Shown: positions 34,245 through 43,531 of the stretch, one piece after another | How positions within the stretch are numbered: the stretch's first letter is position 1 | Layout: each line of letters opens with the position of its first letter | Source of the DNA: Streptomyces sp. NBC_00370 | Lineage (GTDB): Bacteria > Actinomycetota > Actinomycetes > Streptomycetales > Streptomycetaceae | Direction: 5' to 3' | NCBI RefSeq assembly: GCF_036084755.1 | Contig: NZ_CP107968.1 | Span: forward strand, 8,192,001-8,256,000 | Length of the DNA: 64,000 nt | Notes under the pieces: model-generated | What the model was told of the DNA's origin: nothing | Databases searched by the model: none | What the model saw: only the letters and a program-made list of their open reading frames with translations | Program-made: the position numbers and the translations under genes

Positions 34245-35264
34245 GTGGCTCGCAGGCCCACCATCGCCGACGTCGCACAGCGCGCGGGTGTCTCGCGCAG
34301 CTCCGTCTCGTTCGCCCTGAACGACCGGCCGGGGATCGCCGAGGAGACCAAGGAACGGATCCTCGCGGTCGCCGCCGAGATGGGCTGGACCCCGAGCCAC
34401 TCCGCCCGCGCGCTGTCCCTCGGCAAGGCCGGCGCCTTCGGCCTGGTCCTCGCGCGGGAACCCGACCTCATAGGCGCCGACCTGTTCTTCCCCGCCTTCA
34501 TGGCCGGTGTCGAGGTGGCCCTCGGGGAGCGCGGCGACGGACTCATGGTCCACCTCACCACCCCCGAGCGCGAGCAGTCCGTGTACGAACGGCTCGCCGC
34601 CGACCGGCGGGTGGACGGCGTGCTCCTCACCGACCTGCGCTACGAGGACCCGCGCCCCGCCCTCATGCACCGGCTCGGCCTGCCGGCCGTCGTGGTCGGG
34701 CAGAGCGAGTGGAGCGACGGGCTCACGTCGGTGAGCCTCGACGACCGGCCCGCCTACGTGGACGCCGTCCGCTGCCTCGCCGGGCTCGGACACCGCCGCA
34801 TCGCGCACGTCGAAGGCCCCCAGGAGTTCCGCCACGCTCACCGGCGCAGGACCGCCTGGGAGGAGACGCTGCTTGAGCTCGGCCTGCCCGATGGGCCCGT
34901 GCTGCCCGGCGGCTTCACGGCGGAGGGCGGCGCGCTGGCCACCCGTGAGCTGCTGTCGCTGGCCGAACCGCCCACCGCGATCGTCTACGGGAACGACCTG
35001 GCGGCGACGGCCGGGCTCTCCGTGGCCCAGGAACTCGGCGTACCGGTGCCGGAACGCCTCTCGGTCGTCGGCTACGACGACACCCCCCTCACCCGCTACA
35101 CCCACCCACCGCTGTCCTCCGCCCGCGCCGACGCGCGCGGCTGGGGGGAAGCGGCCGCCCGCGCCCTTGACCGGGTGCTGGCCGGTGCGGAGGTCGCGCA
35201 CGTCGTGCTGCCTCCGGCCGAGTTCGTGCCCCGCGCCTCGATAGGTCCGGCACCCCGTGCCTGA
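34245..35264 (+). CDS. LacI family transcriptional regulator
   Basis: This 339-residue regulator carries an N-terminal helix-turn-helix (RRPTIADVAQRAGVSRSSVS, then FALNDRPGIAEETKERIL) and a periplasmic-binding-protein-like sensor domain from about residue 60. AFGLVLAREPDLIGADLFFP opens the sensor; TAIVYGNDLAATAGLSVAQE and LSVVGYDDTPLTRYTHPPLS are typical closing motifs. I chose the GTG at 34245 because GGAGGG precedes it. It is the first gene of a sugar-uptake and glycosidase operon and probably represses it until the imported oligosaccharide, or a derivative, binds. Confidence 0.93.
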   Translation: MARRPTIADVAQRAGVSRSSVSFALNDRPGIAEETKERILAVAAEMGWTPSHSARALSLGKAGAFGLVLAREPDLIGADLFFPAFMAGVEVALGERGDGLMVHLTTPEREQSVYERLAADRRVDGVLLTDLRYEDPRPALMHRLGLPAVVVGQSEWSDGLTSVSLDDRPAYVDAVRCLAGLGHRRIAHVEGPQEFRHAHRRRTAWEETLLELGLPDGPVLPGGFTAEGGALATRELLSLAEPPTAIVYGNDLAATAGLSVAQELGVPVPERLSVVGYDDTPLTRYTHPPLSSARADARGWGEAAARALDRVLAGAEVAHVVLPPAEFVPRASIGPAPRA

Positions 35265-35348
35265 CAACGGGGCCGGCCGGCCTTCGAGGCGCGGTCAGCA
35301 ATTCCCGTCCGGCGACGAGGCCGGGCGTGCACAGTTCGGAGAGTTTTC

Positions 35349-36647
35349 ATGCTGAGGAGAACCGCGTACTCGCTGCTCGTGCTGGCTCTCGCCGGGGCCG
35401 CGACCGCCTGCGGCCGGCCGGCCCCCGACCAGGCGACCGCCGCGAACGCGCGCGGCCCGATCAGGGTCTGGCTGTCGAACAACGCCCAGGAGGTGGCCTG
35501 GGGCGAGGACATGATCGCCGCGTGGAACAAGACCCACCCGGGCCAGCACGTCACGGCCCAGCAGATCCCGGCGGGCAAGACCTCCGAGGAGGCCATCAGC
35601 GCCTCGATCATCGCGGGCACCAGCGCCTGCCTGGTCTTCAACACCGCGCCCGCCTCGGTGCCGACCTTCCAGAAGCAGAACGGCCTGGTGCCGCTCAGCG
35701 ACTTCCCGGACGGCGACAGCTACATCAAGCAGCGCGGCGGGGCCCTCACCGGTCAGTACGCGTCGCAGGACGGCAAGTTCTACCAGCTGCCGTGGAAGAG
35801 CAACCCGGTGATGATCCTCTACAACAAGAAGATCTTCAAAAAGGCCGGACTCGACCCCGAGCACCCGCGGCTCGCGACCTACAGCCAGTTCCTGAAGACC
35901 TCCCGCACCCTCGTGCACAGCGGCGCCGCCAAGGCCGCCATCTGGCCGGCGCCCAGCAGCGAGTTCTTCCAGTCCTGGAACGACTTCTACCCCGCCTTCG
36001 CCGCGCAGAGCGGCGGCAAGCAGCTCATCGAGGACGGCAGGCCGCAGTTCGACTCACCCGCCGGACGGCAGGCCGCCGCGTTCTGGCGCACGCTGTACGC
36101 GGAGAAGCTCGCGCCGCAGGAGGCGTACGCGGGGGACGCGGTGAACGACGGCAAGGCCGCCATGGCCACCGTCGGCCCGTGGGCGGTCTCCGCCTACAAG
36201 GACAGCGTCGACATCGGTGTGGCTCCGGTGCCGACGGCCGAAGGGAAGTCGGCGCAGGACACGTACTCCTTCAGCGACGAGAAGTCCGTCGCGATGTTCA
36301 GCGCCTGCGAGAACCGCGCCACCGCGTGGGACCTGCTGAAGTTCGCCACCTCCGCCCAGCAGGACGGGAAGTTCCTCGACGCGACCGGTCAGATGCCGAT
36401 GCGCGAGAACCTGGCCGGGCGCTACCCGGAATTCTTCGCGAAGAAGCCCGTCTACAAGGCGTTCGCGCGACAGGCCGACCACGTCGTCGAGGTGCCCAAC
36501 GTGCCGGGGTCCGTGGACATCTGGCAGGCGTTCCGCGACGAGTGGACCAAGTCCGTCGTGTTCGGCGACGAATCGACGGACGCGGCGCTGCGCCGGGCCT
36601 CCGACAAGATCACCAAGCTGCTCGACGAGTACGGGGACCCGTCATGA
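35349..36647 (+). CDS. Sugar ABC transporter substrate-binding lipoprotein
   Basis: This 432-residue extracellular solute-binding protein (family 1, maltose-binding type) has the signal peptide MLRRTAYSLLVLALAGAATA followed by Cys21 as probable lipid anchor. The mature part begins after a Pro/Ala-rich linker with IRVWLSNNAQEVAWGEDMI. KFYQLPWKSNPVMILYNKKI is a typical ligand-binding segment. It lies 84 bases after the LacI gene with GGAGAG before the ATG. Its stop overlaps the next permease start (ATGA). Confidence 0.93.
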   Translation: MLRRTAYSLLVLALAGAATACGRPAPDQATAANARGPIRVWLSNNAQEVAWGEDMIAAWNKTHPGQHVTAQQIPAGKTSEEAISASIIAGTSACLVFNTAPASVPTFQKQNGLVPLSDFPDGDSYIKQRGGALTGQYASQDGKFYQLPWKSNPVMILYNKKIFKKAGLDPEHPRLATYSQFLKTSRTLVHSGAAKAAIWPAPSSEFFQSWNDFYPAFAAQSGGKQLIEDGRPQFDSPAGRQAAAFWRTLYAEKLAPQEAYAGDAVNDGKAAMATVGPWAVSAYKDSVDIGVAPVPTAEGKSAQDTYSFSDEKSVAMFSACENRATAWDLLKFATSAQQDGKFLDATGQMPMRENLAGRYPEFFAKKPVYKAFARQADHVVEVPNVPGSVDIWQAFRDEWTKSVVFGDESTDAALRRASDKITKLLDEYGDPS

Positions 36648-37624
36648 CGAACCTTCGTCCCATCGCCGCCACCGCCGGTGACGCCACTGCCACCACCGGC
36701 GCCGCCACCGCTCCTACCGGCGACAAGCCCCGCGAGGGCGCCGCGACCCGCCACGGCCGGACCCGCTCCCGCACCGGCGCGCTGTTCGTGACGCCGTACG
36801 TGCTGTTCCTGCTCCTCGTGTTCGCCGTCCCGATGGTCTACACGCTCTGGATATCCGTCCACCGCTTCTACTTCACCGCCCCCGGCACGCACATCGACTC
36901 GCCGTGGGTCGGACTCTCCAACTACCGGGACGTCTTCACCGACCCGGTGGTGGGCCGCGCCTTCCTCAACATCGCGGTCTTCCTCGTGATCAACGTGCCC
37001 CTCACGGTGATCCTGTCGCTCGTCCTCGCCGCGGCCCTCAACGCGAAGATCCGCTTCCGCGCGTTCTTCCGCGCCGCCTACTACCTGCCGTACATCACGG
37101 CGAGCGTCGCGCTCGTCGCCGTGTGGCAGTTCCTGTTCGGCTCGGACGGCTTCGTCAACAACCTCCTCGGCTCGCACGCCCCGGACCCCTCCTGGCTGGT
37201 CAACTCGCATCTGGCGATGCCGATGATCGCCTTCTTCGTCACGTGGAAGCAGCTCGGCTTCTTCGTGATGCTCTACCTCGCTTCGCTCCAGAACGTCGGC
37301 AAGGAACTGTACGAGGCCGCCGCCGTCGACGGCGCTGGCCGCATACGGCAGTTCTTCTCGGTGACCGTGCCCGGAGTGCGGCCGGCGACCACCCTCGTGG
37401 TGATCTACGCGATCATCACCGGCGCCAACCTGTTCAGTGAGCCCTACCTGCTGACCGGCGGCGGCGGACCCGACCACGCCTCCACCTCGCCCGTGCTGCT
37501 CATGTACCAGAAGGGCATCGAGCAGGGCCATCCCGACTTCGCCGCAGCGCTGGGCGTCGTCCTCGTGGTCTTCGTCCTCGTCATCTCGCTGGCCGCCCGC
37601 AAACTCACCGAGAGGGGCAACTGA
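36644..37624 (+). CDS. Sugar ABC transporter permease (MalF type)
   Basis: This 326-residue membrane protein starts with an N-terminal Thr/Ala-rich cytoplasmic stretch, then six membrane helices. The EAA loop that contacts the ATPase reads EAAAVDGAGRIRQFFSVTVP. ATG at 36644 overlaps the binding-protein stop. With the next gene it forms the membrane channel. No ATPase is encoded in the operon, which is usual in Streptomyces, where a shared MsiK-type ATPase energises many sugar importers. Confidence 0.92.
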   Translation: MTNLRPIAATAGDATATTGAATAPTGDKPREGAATRHGRTRSRTGALFVTPYVLFLLLVFAVPMVYTLWISVHRFYFTAPGTHIDSPWVGLSNYRDVFTDPVVGRAFLNIAVFLVINVPLTVILSLVLAAALNAKIRFRAFFRAAYYLPYITASVALVAVWQFLFGSDGFVNNLLGSHAPDPSWLVNSHLAMPMIAFFVTWKQLGFFVMLYLASLQNVGKELYEAAAVDGAGRIRQFFSVTVPGVRPATTLVVIYAIITGANLFSEPYLLTGGGGPDHASTSPVLLMYQKGIEQGHPDFAAALGVVLVVFVLVISLAARKLTERGN

Positions 37625-37625
37625 C

Positions 37626-38531
37626 ATGAGCGCCGCCACCACGACCCCCGAAGCCGACGCCCCTGCCGCCGACCTCCCGGACCCCGCCCGGCCCAGCGCC
37701 GCGCGCCGCCCCTGGGGGACGGCCGTCAAGTACACCGTGCTCTCGCTCGGTGCGGTCGCCTTCCTCTTCCCCTTCTACTACATGGTTGTCGGCTCCCTGC
37801 GGAAGACGACGACGGGCGACCTGTCGTCGGCCGTGCCCGGCGGGCTGACCGGCAGCAGCTACACGGCGGTCAACGGCGCCATCTCGCTGGGCCGTTCGCT
37901 GGTCAACTCGGGGATCATGACGGTCGGCGTCCTGGTGTGCACCCTCGTCTTCGGGGTGCTCGCCGGGTACGCGCTGGCCCAACTGCACTTCCGCGGCAGG
38001 GGAACCGTGTTCGCCTCGATGCTGCTCGTGCAGATGGTGCCCTTCCAGCTCCTGACGCTGCCGCTCTACGTCCTCGTGGTCCGCGACTACGGGCTCGGCG
38101 ACAACTACATCGGGATGATCCTGCCGTTCGCGATCAACTCGACCGCCGTGTTCCTCTTCCGGCAGTTCTTCCTCCAGATGCCGCAGTCCCTGTTCGAGGC
38201 GGCCCGGCTCGACGGCGCCGGCGAACTGCGCATCCTGTGGAAGGTCGCCCTGCCCATGGCCCGGCCCGCCGTACTCACCGCGATGCTGCTGACCTTCATC
38301 GGCCCGTGGAACGAGTTCCTGTGGCCCTTCCTGGTCACGAAGAACGCCGACATGCAGCCGCTGGCCGTGTCCCTCGCGAGCTTCCTCTCCAACCTCCAGG
38401 GCACGGTCAGCAACCCGACCGGTGCCCTGCTGGCCGGCGCCTGTGTGCTGGCCGCCCCCGCCGTGGCGCTGTTCCTGCTGTTCCAGCGCCACTTCACCTC
38501 GACCGACATCGACTCCGGAGTAAAGGGCTGA
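37626..38531 (+). CDS. Sugar ABC transporter permease (MalG type)
   Basis: This 301-residue membrane protein has six helices. The EAA loop is EAARLDGAGELRILWKVALP, preceded by FRQFFLQMPQSLF, typical of the MalG branch. The ATG at 37626 follows the previous stop by one base, so it is translationally coupled. The C terminus RHFTSTDIDSGVKG is the usual MalG ending. Confidence 0.93.
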   Translation: MSAATTTPEADAPAADLPDPARPSAARRPWGTAVKYTVLSLGAVAFLFPFYYMVVGSLRKTTTGDLSSAVPGGLTGSSYTAVNGAISLGRSLVNSGIMTVGVLVCTLVFGVLAGYALAQLHFRGRGTVFASMLLVQMVPFQLLTLPLYVLVVRDYGLGDNYIGMILPFAINSTAVFLFRQFFLQMPQSLFEAARLDGAGELRILWKVALPMARPAVLTAMLLTFIGPWNEFLWPFLVTKNADMQPLAVSLASFLSNLQGTVSNPTGALLAGACVLAAPAVALFLLFQRHFTSTDIDSGVKG

Positions 38532-38539
38532 TTCCCCCC

Positions 38540-39640
38540 ATGAGCACCACCGGCACCACCACCAGCAGCACCACCGGCGCCGCCTCGCGCATCCCCTACC
38601 GCCTGATACGCAAGGGCCTGATCATGTCCCCGCTGCCCGGCGACGCCAACGAGGCCGAGGGAGTCCTCAACCCCGCCTCCGGCCGCACCCCCGACGGCCG
38701 CCTGCACCTGCTGCCGCGCCTGGTCTCCGAGGGCAACGTCTCGCGCGTCGGTCTGGCCGAGGTCACCTTCACCGACGGCGTCCCCAGCGGCGTCGAGCGG
38801 CGCGGGGTCGTCCTCTCGCCCGACGCGGGATGGGAGCGCGGCAAGAACAACGCGGGCGTCGAGGATCCCCGGGTCACCTGGATCCCCTCGCTCGGCAAGC
38901 ACGTCATGTCGTACGTGGCCTACGGACCGCTCGGCCCGAAGCCGGCCCTGGCCGTGTCGGACGACCTGACCACGTGGACCCGGCTCGGGCCGGTCCAGTT
39001 CGGCTACCAGCCGGACCTCGACACCGACCTCAACCTCTTCCCGAACAAGGACGTCGTCCACTTCCCCGAGCCCGTGCCGGGCCCGGACGGCGAACCCGCG
39101 TACGCGATGCTGCACCGCCCGATGTGGGACCTCGGCTGGTTCCGGCCCGGCGAGGGGGTCCACCTGCCCGCCGGAATCACCGACGAACGGCCCGGCATCT
39201 GGATCTCGTACGTGCCCGTCGCCGAGGTCGAGGCCGACATCCGCGCTCTCGCCCGCCCGCGCGACCACCGGCTCGTCGCCCTGTCGGCGCACCCGTGGGA
39301 GGAGCTGAAGATCGGCAGCGGCCCCGCGCCGGTCCGCGTGCCCGAGGGCTGGCTGCTCATCCACCACGGCGTCTCCGGGGCCATCGAGGACCCCTTCGCG
39401 CAGAACCAGAACGTGTCGTACGCGGCCGGCGCGATGATCCTCGACCCCGCCGACCCGGCGAAGATCCTCGCCCGCTCCGACGAGCCGCTCATGGCGCCCG
39501 AGACCGAGGAGGAGCGCGCGGGCACCGTCCCGAACGTGGTTTTCCCGACCGCGGTCGAGGAGGTCGACGGGCAGCTCTACGTGTTCTACGGCATGGCCGA
39601 CGCGCACATCGGCGTGGCACTCCTGGAGCGCACGGCATGA
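38540..39640 (+). CDS. GH130 family glycosidase or phosphorylase
   Basis: This 366-residue five-bladed propeller enzyme belongs to glycoside hydrolase family 130. NNAGVEDPRVTWIPSLGK carries the conserved Asp region; LNLFPNKDVVHFPEPV and LKIGSGPAPVRVPEGWLLIH are family hallmarks. Characterised members act on beta-mannosides, many as phosphorylases releasing mannose 1-phosphate, some as hydrolases. There is no signal peptide, so it acts in the cytoplasm on imported sugar. It starts eight bases after the permease. A mutase gene further down suits a phosphorolytic route. Confidence 0.85.
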   Translation: MSTTGTTTSSTTGAASRIPYRLIRKGLIMSPLPGDANEAEGVLNPASGRTPDGRLHLLPRLVSEGNVSRVGLAEVTFTDGVPSGVERRGVVLSPDAGWERGKNNAGVEDPRVTWIPSLGKHVMSYVAYGPLGPKPALAVSDDLTTWTRLGPVQFGYQPDLDTDLNLFPNKDVVHFPEPVPGPDGEPAYAMLHRPMWDLGWFRPGEGVHLPAGITDERPGIWISYVPVAEVEADIRALARPRDHRLVALSAHPWEELKIGSGPAPVRVPEGWLLIHHGVSGAIEDPFAQNQNVSYAAGAMILDPADPAKILARSDEPLMAPETEEERAGTVPNVVFPTAVEEVDGQLYVFYGMADAHIGVALLERTA

Positions 39641-39750
39641 AACGCACGACGGCGCCGCTCCACCTCGGCGGCCTCGGTACGATCTGCCGCGCCGGTGCCG
39701 GGGCATACGTCCCGGCCGGCGCGGCGGGCCTGCCCCAGGAGTCAGCATGA
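39637..39750 (+). CDS. Possible 37-residue coupled small ORF
   Basis: This ORF starts with an ATG overlapping the GH130 stop (ATGA at 39637-39640) and ends with a TGA overlapping the ATG of the GH13 gene (39747-39750), so it joins both genes by ATGA couplings. The product begins MKRTTAPLHLGGLGTICRAG and is Gly/Ala-rich with one Cys; no family is recognised. It may be a real small protein, or simply a translated spacer that keeps ribosomes coupled. Confidence 0.35.
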   Translation: MKRTTAPLHLGGLGTICRAGAGAYVPAGAAGLPQESA

Positions 39751-41369
39751 GCTGGTGGCAGGAGACCGTCTGCTACGAGTTGTACCCGCGCGCCTTCGCC
39801 GACTCGGACGGTGACGGCACCGGGGACCTCGCCGGGGCGACCGCGCGCCTGGACCACATCGCGGAACTGGGCGCCGACGCCGTGTGGATCACACCGTTCT
39901 ACCCCTCGCCGCTCGCCGACGGCGGTTACGACATCGCCGACCACACCGGTGTCGCCCCCGACCTCGGCACCACCGAGGACTTCGACCGGCTCATCGCCCG
40001 CGCCCACGACCTGGGCCTCAAGCTCATCGTCGACCTCGTGCCCAACCACACCTCCGACCGGCACCCCTGGTTCCAGGACGCCCTCGCGGCAGCACCTGGC
40101 TCCGCCGCGCGCGGCCGCTACCTCTTCCGTCCCGGACGCGGTGCGTCGGGCGAACTCCCGCCCAACGACTGGCAGTCGGCGTTCGGCGGCCCCGCCTGGA
40201 CCCGGGTGGCCGACGGCGAGTGGTACTGCCATCTGCACGCCCCCGAACAGCCCGACCTCAACTGGCGCGACGGCCACGTACGTTCTGCCTTCACCGATGT
40301 CCTGCGGTACTGGCTCGACCGGGGCGTGGACGGCTTCCGCGTCGATGTCGCACACGCCCTGTTCAAGGCCGAGGGACTGCCGGACGCCGGACCCGGGCAG
40401 CACCAGGACCCCCTGCGCAACCACCTCATGCCGTACTACGACCAGGAGGAACTGCACCCGCTCTACCGCGAGTGGCGCGCCGTCCTGGACACCCATCCGG
40501 CGCCGCCCGGCTCGGTACCGCCGCAGGACCGGCTCATGGTCGCCGAGTCCGCCGTGTTCGACCCCGCCAGGCTGGCCCGCTACATCCGGCCCGGCGAGAT
40601 GAACCAGGCCTTCAACTTCGCCTTCCTGGAGGCGGCGTGGGACCCGCAGGAACTGCGCCGCGTCATCGACACCTCGCTGTCCGCCCCCGGCGGCGGATCC
40701 GTCACCTGGCTGCTCTCCAGCCATGACGCGGTCCGGCCGGTGACCCGTCTCGGCTCCGCCGGACGTGCCCGCGCCGCCGCGCTGCTCATGCTCGCCCTGC
40801 CCGGCTCGGCCTACCTCTACCAGGGCGAGGAGCTGGGCCTGCCGCAGGCCTTCGTCCCCGACGACCGTATCCGCGACCCGCTGTGGGAACGCTCCGGCCA
40901 CACCGACCGGGGCAGGGACGGCTCGCGGGTACCGCTGCCCTGGAGCGGCGACCACCCCCCGTACGGCTTCACCGCCGCCGCCCCCGAGCGCACCTGGCTG
41001 CCGCAGCCGGACGGCTGGGGCCCGTACACCGTGCTCGCCCAGGCGCAGGACCCGGACTCCACGCTCGCCCTGTACCGCGCCGCCCTCCGGCTGCGCCGCG
41101 CCCACCCCGCGCCCGACCCGACGGCCGCCCCGCGCTGGTACTCGGCGCCCGGCGACCCCCACCTCGCCTTCGGGCGGGGCGCGCTGGTCTGCGTCGTCAA
41201 CCTCGGTACCCGGCCGCTGACATGGTCCACGACCGGCGTACCGGGCCGCCCGGTGCTGGCCAGCGGCCCGCTCGACGGCGACACCCTCCCGCCCGACACC
41301 GCCCTGTGGCTCCTCGACACCCCCGATCCGCAGGGCCCCGAAGGAGAGCACGATGGCCGCATCCACTGA
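39747..41369 (+). CDS. GH13 alpha-glucosidase-type enzyme
   Basis: This 540-residue TIM-barrel enzyme belongs to the alpha-amylase family (oligo-1,6-glucosidase/trehalose-synthase-like branch). VCYELYPRAFADSDGDGTGD opens the barrel. IVDLVPNHTSDRHPWF is conserved region I, DGFRVDVAHALF contains the nucleophile Asp, and LMVAESAVFDP the acid/base Glu. Region IV reads LLSSHDAVRP where most relatives have NHD, with the catalytic Asp kept. There is no signal peptide, so it acts on imported oligosaccharides. It overlaps the next gene by 17 bases. Confidence 0.9.
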   Translation: MSWWQETVCYELYPRAFADSDGDGTGDLAGATARLDHIAELGADAVWITPFYPSPLADGGYDIADHTGVAPDLGTTEDFDRLIARAHDLGLKLIVDLVPNHTSDRHPWFQDALAAAPGSAARGRYLFRPGRGASGELPPNDWQSAFGGPAWTRVADGEWYCHLHAPEQPDLNWRDGHVRSAFTDVLRYWLDRGVDGFRVDVAHALFKAEGLPDAGPGQHQDPLRNHLMPYYDQEELHPLYREWRAVLDTHPAPPGSVPPQDRLMVAESAVFDPARLARYIRPGEMNQAFNFAFLEAAWDPQELRRVIDTSLSAPGGGSVTWLLSSHDAVRPVTRLGSAGRARAAALLMLALPGSAYLYQGEELGLPQAFVPDDRIRDPLWERSGHTDRGRDGSRVPLPWSGDHPPYGFTAAAPERTWLPQPDGWGPYTVLAQAQDPDSTLALYRAALRLRRAHPAPDPTAAPRWYSAPGDPHLAFGRGALVCVVNLGTRPLTWSTTGVPGRPVLASGPLDGDTLPPDTALWLLDTPDPQGPEGEHDGRIH

Positions 41370-42768
41370 CCCGGCGCAGCGCACCGACCTGTCCGGCCTC
41401 GTCAAGGCGTACGACGTACGCGGCCTCGTACCCGAACAGTGGGACGAGTCGACGGCCGAACTCTTCGGCGCCGCCTTCGTCCAGGTCACCGGGGCGCGCG
41501 CTCTTTTGACCGGACACGACATGCGCGCCTCCTCGCCGGGCCTCGCCAGGGCCTTCGCGCGAGGCGCCGTCGCGCAGGGCGCGGACGTCACCGAGACCGG
41601 GCTGTGCTCCACCGACCAGCTGTACTACGCCTCCGGCGCCCTCGACCTGCCCGGCGCGATGTTCACCGCCTCGCACAACCCGGCGCGCTACAACGGGATC
41701 AAGCTGTGCCGCGCGGGCGCCGCCCCCGTCGGCCAGGACAGCGGACTCGCCGAGATCCGCGCCCTCGTCGAGCGCTGGACGGACGCGGGCGGACCGCCCC
41801 GGCCCGCCGGACGCACCGGCACCGTCACCCACCACGACACCCTGGAGGAGTACGCGCGCCACCTGCGCACCCTCGTCGACCTCACCGGCATCCGCCCGCT
41901 GAAGGTCGTCGTGGACGCGGGCAACGGCATGGGCGGCCACACCGTGCCGACCGTCCTCGCGGGCCTGCCCCTCGACGTCGTCCCGATGTACTTCGAGCTG
42001 GACGGCAGCTTCCCGAACCATGAGGCCAACCCGCTGGACCCGGCGAACATCGTGGACCTCCAGGCCCGCGTCCGCGCCGAACAGGCCGATCTCGGCCTCG
42101 CGTTCGACGGTGACGCCGACCGCTGCTTCGTCGTGGACGAGCGCGGCGAACCGGTCTCCCCCTCGGCGATCACCGCCCTCGTCGCCTCCCGCGAACTCGC
42201 CCGCAGGCCGGGCGCCACCGTGCTGCACAACCTGATCACCTCACGCACCGTGCCCGAGGTGATCAGTGAGTTGGGCGGCACACCCGTGCGCACCCGCGTC
42301 GGTCACTCGTTCATCAAGGCCGAAATGGCCCGCACGGGCGCGGTGTTCGGCGGCGAGCACTCCGCGCACTACTACTTCGCCGACTTCTGGAACGCCGACA
42401 CCGGCATGCTCGCCGCCCTGCACGTCCTCGCGGCTCTCGGCGGACAGCAGGGCCCTCTGTCGGAGCTCACGCGCGGCTTCGACCGCTACACCGCCTCCGG
42501 GGAGATCAACTCCACGGTCGAGGACCCGGCCGACCGCCTCTCCGCCGTCCGCGCCGCCTGGAGCGGCCGGCCCGACGTCACCCTCGACACCCTCGACGGC
42601 CTCACCGTGAACGGCCCCGACTGGTGGTTCAACCTCCGCCCCTCCAACACCGAACCGCTTCTGCGACTCAACGCCGAGGCCCGCGACCCGCGCACCATGC
42701 GCGAGTTGCGCGACGGGGTGCTGGCCCTCGTGCGCCGCGCAGAGGAGCGGACGGAGGGTTCGGCGTAG
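41353..42768 (+). CDS. Phosphomannomutase/phosphoglucomutase
   Basis: This 471-residue alpha-D-phosphohexomutase has all four domains: AMFTASHNPARYNGIKL with the phosphorylated Ser, LGLAFDGDADRCFVVDE binding Mg, FGGEHSAHYYF for sugar recognition, and FNLRPSNTEPLLRLNAE for phosphate binding. It interconverts hexose 1- and 6-phosphates. The ATG lies inside the GH13 gene, so it is translationally coupled. In this operon it would convert sugar 1-phosphate released by a GH130 phosphorylase. A housekeeping ManB role is the alternative. Confidence 0.94.
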   Translation: MAASTDPAQRTDLSGLVKAYDVRGLVPEQWDESTAELFGAAFVQVTGARALLTGHDMRASSPGLARAFARGAVAQGADVTETGLCSTDQLYYASGALDLPGAMFTASHNPARYNGIKLCRAGAAPVGQDSGLAEIRALVERWTDAGGPPRPAGRTGTVTHHDTLEEYARHLRTLVDLTGIRPLKVVVDAGNGMGGHTVPTVLAGLPLDVVPMYFELDGSFPNHEANPLDPANIVDLQARVRAEQADLGLAFDGDADRCFVVDERGEPVSPSAITALVASRELARRPGATVLHNLITSRTVPEVISELGGTPVRTRVGHSFIKAEMARTGAVFGGEHSAHYYFADFWNADTGMLAALHVLAALGGQQGPLSELTRGFDRYTASGEINSTVEDPADRLSAVRAAWSGRPDVTLDTLDGLTVNGPDWWFNLRPSNTEPLLRLNAEARDPRTMRELRDGVLALVRRAEERTEGSA

Positions 42769-42786
42769 GCGCGGGGAAGAATGTGC

Positions 42787-42815
42787 TTGTCCGCCGACTG
42801 CCACAGCCCTACCGT
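42787..42815 (+). promoter_or_regulatory. Leaderless promoter
   Basis: TTGTCC (42787-42792) and TACCGT (42810-42815) are separated by exactly 17 bp. The GTG start of the next gene begins seven bases after the -10 element, so transcription would start at the first codon. Confidence 0.55.
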
Positions 42816-42821
42816 GCCGGT

Positions 42822-43478
42822 GTGGATCCTTTCGCACACTCCTGGGCCGCCCTGCGCGCGGCGGTCGACGATCTCGCGGACGCGGACTTCGAGCAGCCTT
42901 CGGGATGCACGGGCTGGCTGGTGCGTGACCTGGTCTGTCACCTGGTCATCGATGCCCAGGACGTCCTGATCACCCTGGTCACGCCCGCCGGCGCCGAACC
43001 GACCGTCAACGCGGCCACCTACTGGGACCTCCTGCCCGAACTCCCCACCGGCGACGACCCTCTCGACGCGCTGATCCCGCGGCTCGCCGCGGCGTACGGC
43101 GAACCGCGCTGGCTCACGTTCCACCTCGACGACGTCGGCTCCGCCGCAGGCCGCGCCGCCGAACTCGCGGACCCCGCCACTCGCGTGGCCACCAAGGACC
43201 ATGTGCTGACGGTCGGCGACTACCTGTCCGCCTACGTACTCGAATGGACCCTGCACCACCTCGACCTGATCGCCCACCTGCCGTCGGCCGCGCAACCGCC
43301 CGCCGAGACGGTCGCCGTGGCCCGTACGTTGCTGGAAGAGATCGCCGGGGATCGGTTCCCCGCCTCGCTCTCGGACGTGGACGCGCTCCTGATCGGTACG
43401 GGACGACGCGCGCCGACCACGGCGGAGACGGCCGAGCTGGGCGACATGGCGGCAGAACTCCCCCTCGTCCTCGGCTGA
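42822..43478 (+). CDS. DinB-like/maleylpyruvate isomerase-fold protein
   Basis: This 218-residue actinobacterial protein of the mycothiol-dependent maleylpyruvate isomerase N-terminal fold starts with a helix (FAHSWAALRAAVDDLADADF), then GCTGWLVRDLVCHLVIDAQD with the His that normally binds metal, and later VLEWTLHHLDLIAHL with a second conserved His. Members often use mycothiol or are uncharacterised. The GTG at 42822 has no ribosome site but lies at the expected start point of a clear promoter, suggesting leaderless translation. The upstream mutase gene ends 53 bases before. Confidence 0.78.
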   Translation: MDPFAHSWAALRAAVDDLADADFEQPSGCTGWLVRDLVCHLVIDAQDVLITLVTPAGAEPTVNAATYWDLLPELPTGDDPLDALIPRLAAAYGEPRWLTFHLDDVGSAAGRAAELADPATRVATKDHVLTVGDYLSAYVLEWTLHHLDLIAHLPSAAQPPAETVAVARTLLEEIAGDRFPASLSDVDALLIGTGRRAPTTAETAELGDMAAELPLVLG

Positions 43479-43531
43479 GTGATCGAGTCGAACCCGCCGT
43501 GACCTGGCACGGCATTGCATAGCATGGGTGC

